Assembly (NCBI GenBank): GCA_022495005.1
Contig: JAGYXB010001103.1
Location: 434,001 to 498,000, forward strand
Reading direction: 5' to 3'
DNA length: 64,000 bases
From: Rhyacophila brunnea
Taxonomy: Eukaryota; Arthropoda; Insecta; Trichoptera; Rhyacophilidae
A model generated the notes under the pieces. The model searched no databases. It worked only from the letters and a program-made list of their open reading frames with translations, and was not told the DNA's origin. Position 1 is the first letter of the stretch; each line of letters opens with the position of its first letter. This document shows positions 56,881 to 64,000 of this stretch, in pieces. The position numbers and the translations under genes were made by a program.

Positions 56881-59458
56881 TAATATCTTTTATCTTTGTC
56901 TAACCAAAGTATGTAAAGTTTTTTGACAGGATGAATACGCTATTATAAATAAATAACTTTAATCTAAGGTCCCGATATTTAAAAAATACATATTATTAAT
57001 TTGCGTCATGCACAGCCTTTAATAACAGAAACTTTATAACTTTGATTGTTAGGGCACTGACAGTTCTAACTTATTGCGATCGTTTGACGTTTTGGTTTCG
57101 ACTTCGAGCAGTCATATCAATAATGTTATAATTAGGTATCATTTACAATACCTACTTCAATCATATTCGGTATCGGTCACGTAAATACCCATTTTATATT
57201 CGTTGATAATATTTTTTTAGGTTAGATAGGTAGTCTTTAAGATTATTTTTTTGCATCTAACATTATGCAGCATAGCATTTCTATTGTAGCTAAAGATATA
57301 ATATACATATAAGTAGATAAGTAGGTACTCCATGTCGTCATTGTGGTATTTTGTAAGGTTTTAGACCAAAAACCTTACATACTACTTACTATCGGGTTAT
57401 TTACAGTAGGACATAGGTACCTAGGTTGTTTGTTTTTTGATCTCAAGAGACCTCAATCACAAAAACGATATTATGTACCTATATACCTACTAGGTATATA
57501 TTTCCTTCATTATGTATAGGTATATTGAGCTAATAAACTGGTTTTGCCCAGTGCCGACCGCGAACCAAGATAATATCTACATGTTCCATGTACCTACCTA
57601 ACATAACCAATGTTTTCTGTTTCACATTAATTTGTATACCTACCTACAAACATTTTAAACTTAATTGAGATGTTCTTAAACTTCTGTTCATGTAATATTA
57701 TGTAGGTAGGTATATCTTGGTCTGCATTAGGCAATAAGATTAATAATTTTATGTGCATGTAAATATAAAGGTCAGGTACCTCCTCTAAGTACATAATATT
57801 ATATTATCATCATGGATACCTACCTGAATGATGTTGGAGATATACTAATGCTTTGTGATGAATTTAATTTTAGCAAAGATCTTCAACCTTTCAACGTAGG
57901 TACAAAGCACCAGAAGAAATTAAAAATGAAACCCCCGGCATTAACAGGAATAAAATAATATTTCATCATCAACATCAGTCGGGGTCATTCCACTGCTAGA
58001 TGAAAGCCTCTTCTAGCTCCTTCTACTATTTTCGGTCTCTAGTTCTTCGCTGCTACATACTTTTATTGTACTTCACGTGAACAAAGAGATCAACTAAGTG
58101 AAGTGTCAATCAACAAAAGTGGCATTTGTGCACAATGTTAATGAATTTTCCAAAACATTAAGTGTGATAATATAATATACAAGGATGAATAAGGCGTGGG
58201 CGAGGGCCAAGGTCCATTTTATGATTCCTCTATTGATGTACCTATTTTTATTAAGAAAAATGTTTGCCGTAGAATGGGGTGAATACTGAATAGACCCTTT
58301 TTAAAATTTCTATTTTTCTGCTACACATTATTCGGACAAATATGAATGACTTAAAACCTGTTTCTATGGACATAATCATACTCTAAAATATTTTTCAACT
58401 ACCATTTATTATCAAACAGCCAATTTTGTGTGATGTCTCTTTCTATCCAGCGTTGGGGTGATTATAGACATGGCGGGTGGATAGAATCGAATAATGGTAA
58501 TTTCCTAATGTTAAAAATGTAATTAAGTACCTACTGTACATTACAAATTTATGTAGGTACATTTAAGTATGTAAATCAAAATCAAAAATATAAATTTAAA
58601 TGTTATACAACACAGTATCATGTAAGTATTTAAAAAAACATATACTTACATAAACATCTATTTATCCAAGAATTATTTGATACTTGAATCTGTATTTTAT
58701 ATACCATATTCGATGGATGTATGTGGTGTATTTTGTAAAATATTTGGTATGTATTTATTATTTAACTAAGCGTATTTAATTTGCTACGTGACCTGTAGCT
58801 CTTTTATAATCACAAATTATTGTTGAATGTTCCGAAAATGAGTTTATGTGCCGAAACAGCTGTCAAGGTAAATGACTCATTAACAAAAATAACTATATTT
58901 CAAAACCATTATAATCCATCTACCATATAAACACCATTTCAAGTAATAAAGAAATAAAAAGTCACCTAATTAAATAATATTATACTAGAAAAAATATACT
59001 ATCTATATACCCACTTAATTTTCATTTAAAGTTGTAAAACGCCCGGTTACTAAATAGAGGAAGGACAGAGTCTTCTGGCACGACCGAATCACATTGGAAC
59101 GGTGTTATTGTCATTTGAAAGTAACAATACTGACACCTAAATGAGTCGCCTGCACTGCCAGAATCATCTGAACCCTGTCTACCTATCTATATACAATTTA
59201 TTGTTATTTTTTTCATATTTGTCCATTTTATTACAATATCGTGTTACTTTTAAAGCTCATTGTAATTCTAATAATTATATAAATATTTTTCTTGTATTCT
59301 GTGCAAAAATGATTATTAAAACTTTCTTAACCTAAGCCAAGTATTTTTTATTGAATGATCCTGCAAAAAATTCAAGTACAGTTAAGTGACATATTTTGTT
59401 TCAGTGTATAAGCCATAAATAAATATACATAAATTATATTTAATATATACATGTATAC

Positions 59459-60480
59459 TGTATGTATAGCCACGGTTGGTCTTGCACTTGTTGCTGTAGC
59501 TATGCGATCTGGTGTGGTCCATTATCCAAAAACACTCAATCACATCCCTGGTCAAACAGCGGGCAGCCGTGTAGTGAGTCTGGCTGGCCTATGGTGGCAC
59601 TAGAATGATTTCAATATACACAGTCTGTTAATTTGAATATGTTTTCGACTGAAAGTTGTAAAAATATTAGAAATCAGGATTTAAATAATTAAAAACTGTT
59701 TCATTAAATATCATATTCATACCTATGCAAAATTTTGATTCCTTTGAAGTACCTGTACAAAATACGGATGAATATAAACCAAACAAAAATATTTGTTACT
59801 GGTACTGCCATAGTAAAGTAAAGTTTAACATACTTCCCTAATAAAACAAAATTCCCAATTCTTGTCGTTCTGTAGATGTTTCATTTCAGTTTTACCAACG
59901 ATCCACTAAATATGAATTGGTCATAAACACTCAAAGGAAATCTGGCACTCACTGCCAGAATGTCCATGTCAGACATGTCAGATACCTGCATAAAAATAAA
60001 TGTCATGTTATGATATTTATTACGAATTTCACATTTACAGAAAATTTTCTGCGCTCATTTTTGAAAGTCTCCAAGTATGACGGGTATATTCGCACATGGG
60101 TGCAGTTAATGCACCCAATGATTTTCGGGAAACCTGCCCTTTCTTGAAGTCTGAAATTAAAAAATATTTTTACCGACACAAAATAATATTCCCGTTAAAT
60201 TCTTATTGAGTAGGTAATTTACTTGTTGTGTCTATGCGCAGTTACTCTAGTTACATGACATGTACATTGTAATATTGTATAAATTGATCAGAGGGTATCA
60301 ACACAACACTAAAGACTGTCAGCGCTGTATGGCGACTGTATGTAAGTATTACTAAGCACTGCTATTATAGCATCGGACACGTTTCCTATGCATCTGCTTA
60401 CTGATGCCTGGCTCATTGCGCAGAAGACTTGGCCTACCCGTTTTTGGTACGCTCCCTCTGCGTAGAAACGCAAAATAGTC
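59459..60480 (-). pseudogene. HARBI1-type (DDE_Tnp_4) transposase, decayed
   Basis: Exon pieces in order on the minus strand. 60480-60313: LRFYAEGAYQKRVGQVF, MSQASVSRCIGNVSDAIIAV and YIQSP. 60150-60024: AGFPKIIGCINCTHVRIYPS, then FKNERRKFSVNVKF. 59985 to about 59880: VSDMDILAVSARFPLSVYDQ, then FIFSGSLVK. About 59595-59459: RCLTRDVIECF. This is the standard HARBI1 order. The first catalytic Asp (normally GCID-TH) is Asn; the second (SVYD) and the Glu (VIE) remain. A frameshift follows SLVK, and a stop ends the first piece unless it is spliced out. It therefore cannot be catalytically active. Confidence 0.88.
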
Positions 60481-61113
60481 AAAACCTACAATTCAAATAA
60501 CGGAGACATGTTATTTCAATAGCATATTACCTTCAAATCCTGTTAACCCTTCATGGTAAATGCTTATTTATAATATGTGCAGTTATGAAACTGAGTAAAT
60601 CTATCTTACCTATGAGCCATGGCAATCTTGCCCTGTCATAAAGTAAGGTTATATTAAATGTCGATGTAATTTGTCGCACGCCATCTCATTATATCTTCAG
60701 CGTGTAATAAGCATTCAGAAGACGTGTACATTTTGTCAACACACAACTGTCACTTTGACATTCGTATATGTATTTAGTCTATGGCTGCATCCAATGCTGC
60801 CACCTTGTTTCAGATAATTAAAATACACTTTACGCAAAGTGGGTAAAAGTTGTAGCAATTCTGAAAGCGCTATAGTGTACGTGTATTTTTATATTTAATT
60901 CATAAAAATTATAGAATAATTGGCGTAAAATATTAATAATATTTACAATTTTAAATCTGGCGCGTAAATAAAATTATTTAGTATATGGCTGCGTCGCTGA
61001 CGCTTTGGTGTGGGGCCAAACGCGAAATTCGCATCAAATCCAAGCGGTAGCGACAGCGATAGCGAGGGCGTTGCGAATTCGCTGCGAATATTCGCTTTGG
61101 TTTGGGGGAGGCT

Positions 61114-61247
61114 TAATGTGTCCACCTCTGATGAAATCATTTTCCAAGAAATGCTTCCCACACAGTAATGAATATTGAGATGGCACCCAGCTCTCTCGCC
61201 CGACTGCATCAATCCACAATTTCCGAAGGACTTCATTTTTCGGAAAT
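61114..61247 (-). CDS. THAP zinc-finger exon truncated by the Harbinger insertion
   Basis: After a clear acceptor (TTATTTCAG) the frame reads FPKNEVLRKLWIDAVGRESW, then VPSQYSLLCGKHFLENDF. That is the second half of a THAP domain, including the CxxH zinc ligands (C-G-K-H) and the HF--DF block. The exon with the first two Cys was not found upstream. The frame runs into the transposon at GGHI. If the element and one TAA are ignored, the left flank (about 56502 down to 56460) continues the same frame without a stop. THAP proteins bind DNA; this could be a host gene or a P-element-like transposase. Whether another allele is intact is unknown. Confidence 0.7.
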
Positions 61248-61259
61248 CTGAAATAATTT

Positions 61260-62510
61260 AATTTATACAACATTATAAAATTGCTACATTTTATACTCCA
61301 TTACATACTTCATATAAATACAATAATTTTTTGTTTGGTATTCTTAAAAATATATTTGACTCCGAAATGAAATATAAAATCTATGTAAATAATGAGTGTC
61401 ATTAACTAGCACTAACAGTTTTTACTGTGAAAAACACATTGTATATTTTGGGTTCAAAATAATACTATACATACGGCCCTGGATTTTTCGCAATAAACAA
61501 CCATTTGACGTTTGGTGTAAAAGTTGTGAATTGTTATTGTAAAAGATCTTTTAGGAAACACTATCAATGTATAAATAATTTGAAGGCATTTCTTCTGGCT
61601 TTGCATCCTATTGCACTGCAAGAGACCATGTTTTTTTTTACTTAAAACGTCGACGAAATTTATCTTACTTCTTTCAAGATCAAGAGAATAACAATATTAT
61701 ATCCGCCATGTTGTTTTACGACACGAACTTGAAGTAACAGCTCCAGAATACCAACTTTCTTTCTCCGATTCGTATTTTTTAGTACATAAATGATGGCATG
61801 TTTCTCCAGTCTTCAATCTCTTTGCATAGATACATATTTTTATCTTAAAGACTTAATTTCGATATTAAAAAATACGCCAAAAGCACTAAAATTTCGATAC
61901 TGTAAATTGGTGTGAAGTACTATTAATTATTTCGTAATAGAAGAAATTGTGTTGCTCGAAAGAGGTAAAAATCCCACCACAACTCGAATTTTCTGGTAAG
62001 CAGTTTTGGTCGGAAGAGGTACCTAAATAACAAAAGGGCCTCGGATTTTCTAAATGACAACGCGTACTATAAATTTTGCCGAAATACTATAATTTTTTTG
62101 CCCGCGTACTATAATTTGAGGACAAAAAGATGGCAACACTGTTTCCGCTCGACACGTCGAACGAGGCGGGAAGCACTGACAGAATATAATATACTTTTAT
62201 AACAGCAAGACAGCATTGCTAATAGGTACAGCACTTGCATTGAATAATGTTAATTATTAACAACCAGTGATTTTTAATAATCTTTGAAATATCTAAAAGT
62301 GCTAGGATTAATTTAGGAGAATTAGGTAGGTACTCTTCTAAATACAGTGTGTTTGTAACAATTATTAATACTTTTCGTAGATTGCGGTAGTTATTCGCAA
62401 ATCACATGGCTAGATATTTTTTTCTATGAAGCCATTGGAACATTTTTCAGTTCGAAACTGAAAAGTTGTTAAATAAAAAAACATATAAGTATTATAATAA
62501 TAACAGCAGG
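61260..62510. other. Non-coding stretch upstream of the THAP exon
   Basis: Searched on the minus strand for the missing THAP first exon (C-x(2-4)-C) without success. No other features. Confidence 0.4.
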
Positions 62511-62519
62511 TTTGCGAAT

Positions 62520-62800
62520 CTAATAGCACCTGTTATGGATTAACTGGGACCACTTCACGCGCAAAAGTGCTGACTGTCTTGCCAATCTCATCTCATTCTT
62601 CAGCGATACGCGTTGTTGTCATGTGCTTTTTGACAGGTTTGAACGGGTTGTGAAAATCGGTAAACGTTAAAATGCTCTGCACGGTGTAGTTTCGTATTTT
62701 TTTCACCACTACATTTGTACTGCGCATGCGCAGATATCGTGCAAGTTTCAACCATCGGGTGAAAATTATAGCGCATTTATAGTAAAAATAAAACAATGAT
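62520..62800. mobile_element. Family Y MITE fragment
   Basis: Carries AAAAGTGCTGACTGTCTTGC, CTTTTTGACAGG, ACTGCGCATGCGCAGATATC and TCGTGCAAGTTTCAACCATC. It lacks a clean left end. Confidence 0.55.
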
Positions 62801-62886
62801 TCGATTCGTGGATTGTATGCGTACGAATACGTATACCGTCGTCAGCGCTACGAGTACATCGGCTGCCAGGTAATTAGTAGCACTAG

Positions 62887-63260
62887 CAGCGACGTCCCAT
62901 AGGGGTAGGCAGATTGAGCGTCGCTTGGGGGCGGCAGGTACTCAAAGGGCGGCAAATCGAAGAGAATCATTTGATAGATACAGAAATAGCTACCTAAACT
63001 TAGTACGTAATAACGAAAATATCTTTTCATAAAAAAATCCAGTTCACTGGTTGGAAGCAAAATGTATTAATTAACATAACAGGTTTAACATGGCTGTATT
63101 TTTTTTGTCGGGTTCGCGATGTCTAGTTTACTTCCGTTGCCCTTTGACGTCCATGGTGACCAGAAATGACACGTGCACGGATGATAAAAAATACTGTATA
63201 CAAAATGGGGCGTTATTTTGGCATTGCCCAGGGGCGGCATTTTGTCTAGGGACGTCACTG
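62887..63260. mobile_element. Family A hAT-type MITE, compact copy with perfect 8-bp target duplication
   Basis: CAGCGACGTCCCATAGGGGT... to ...TTGTCTAGGGACGTCACTG, 374 bp. AGCACTAG on both sides (62879-62886, 63261-63268). The interior matches the core of 48439-49026 without the TTAGG hairpin. The ORFs across it are by-products. Confidence 0.88.
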
Positions 63261-63389
63261 AGCACTAGTAGGGGTAAACATCTGCGCGTACACCATCGAC
63301 CAACCGAATCATTGTTTTGTTTTTACTGTACATACACGTGCATGGATTTACTTGCAGCAGTAGTGTGTATTTTAAACTATTGCGATAGT

Positions 63390-64000
63390 AACTGTTTACA
63401 CGTAAAAGTGCTGACTGTCTCTTCAATCTCATTCTTCAAGAGTAAGCAAGACGCGATGTTGTCATTTTATAGTACTATTTGACAGGTCGTGAAAATCGGA
63501 CTATAACATCCCGTTTACACGTGCATGGATTTACTGCTGACAGTACGTATTAACGCGGCCATAATAAGAAAATTCACATGTATTATCATGCAAGTTGCAA
63601 GATTGCATGCATGAATCAAAAAGTTCGGAAGCTTTCACACGACGATAGTGGCGAACTTTTCGGTAAAAAAACGAACTACCGATTTTCACAACTGTCAAAT
63701 AGTACTATAAATTGACAATATCACGTCATGCTTTCTCTTGAAGAGTAAGATTGGTGAGACAGTTATCACTTTTACGTGTAAACAGTTATTATCGCGATAG
63801 TTCAAAATACACACCAGGTATTGCTGCAAGTAAATCCATGCATGTGTACAGACGCTATAATTTTCACCCGATAGTTGAAACTTGCACGATATCTGCGCAT
63901 GCGCAGTAGAAATATAATGGCGCTATACACACGTATTATCGTGCAAGTTGCAAGACTGCATCATGAATCAAAAAAATTCAGCAGCTTCTGAATTGTTTCG
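63390..64000. mobile_element. Mosaic of family Y MITE copies, continuing past the window edge
   Basis: A complete-looking unit (about 63508-63858, CCCGTTTACACGTGCATGGA ... TCCATGCATGTGTACAGACG) is preceded by a right-end fragment (ACTGTTTACACGTAAAAGTG) and followed by an inverted internal part with GCGCATGCGCAGTAG. Confidence 0.55.

Larger units (their letters stand above)
56506..61113. mobile_element. 4608-bp PIF/Harbinger transposon inserted in a THAP exon
   Basis: The terminal inverted repeats are identical over 30 bp (AGCCTCCCCCAAACCAAAGC, then GAATATTCGC), with extra GCGAATATTCGC copies just inside the left end. TAA flanks both sides (56503-56505, 61114-61116), the TWA target of PIF/Harbinger. 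It carries the two genes expected of that superfamily: a MADF-type DNA-binding protein gene at the left (+) and a HARBI1-type transposase at the right (-), both decayed. A CATTCCACTGCTAGATGAAAG repeat word lies at about 57985. 57000-59400 holds nothing recognisable. Confidence 0.9.

Noticed and set aside
60943..61236. 97-codon minus ORF next to the THAP exon
   Set aside because: Out of frame with THAP and crossing the transposon end.
61690..61830. Candidate first exon of the THAP gene
   Set aside because: A Cys-containing minus frame (ETCHHLCTKKYE) was considered, but spacing and surrounding residues do not match the THAP start.
63090..63482. 130-codon ORF, the longest near the right edge
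   Set aside because: It crosses a family A MITE and its flank; similar short ORFs appear in other MITE copies without conservation.

Overview
This is a gene-poor, A+T-rich window of nuclear DNA from an arthropod, most likely an insect. Coding genes are split by short spliceosomal introns. tRNA-headed SINEs, hAT, PIF/Harbinger and pogo/Tigger DNA transposons and eroded non-LTR retrotransposon tails are everywhere. Two hairpins carry runs of TTAGG, the arthropod telomere unit. The abundance of short palindromic DNA transposons and of taggtacctac-type words would suit a hemipteran, but that is only an impression. No bacterial operon, CRISPR array, rRNA gene or authentic tRNA gene was found.

The clear host gene is a complete six-exon AIP homologue (aryl hydrocarbon receptor-interacting protein, a TPR co-chaperone) on the minus strand at 49380-55173. 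All splice junctions could be placed and the joined frame gives 323 residues. A GC-rich single-exon ORF at 15178-15537 (-) looks like a small secreted protein, or the first exon of one. The exon of a THAP zinc-finger gene at 61114-61247 (-) is interrupted by a transposon.

Layout. 1-15 kb: repeats only, with two copies of a non-LTR 3' end and nested hAT-type MITEs. 15-31 kb: the secreted ORF, then SINEs, MITEs and retrotransposon relics; 28.1-30.5 kb is the plainest AT-rich stretch. 31.3-34.3 kb: a nearly intact 2985-bp DNA transposon with 30-bp inverted ends, a 4-bp target duplication and a transposase split by one frameshift, sitting inside an older repeat. 35-49 kb: nested MITEs, SINE pairs and reverse transcriptase fragments. 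49-55 kb: AIP, whose larger introns hold hAT, pogo and Tigger remains. 56.5-61.1 kb: a 4608-bp PIF/Harbinger element with decayed MADF and HARBI1-type genes. 61-64 kb: the broken THAP exon and more MITEs.

Most of the structure is explained by layered transposition. In several places target-site duplications, and empty sites visible in sister copies, give the order of insertion directly. Family labels (A, B, D, E, X, Y, SINE-1, SINE-2) are local to this annotation. All boundaries come from reading the sequence by eye and could be off by a few bases where no target duplication fixes them.
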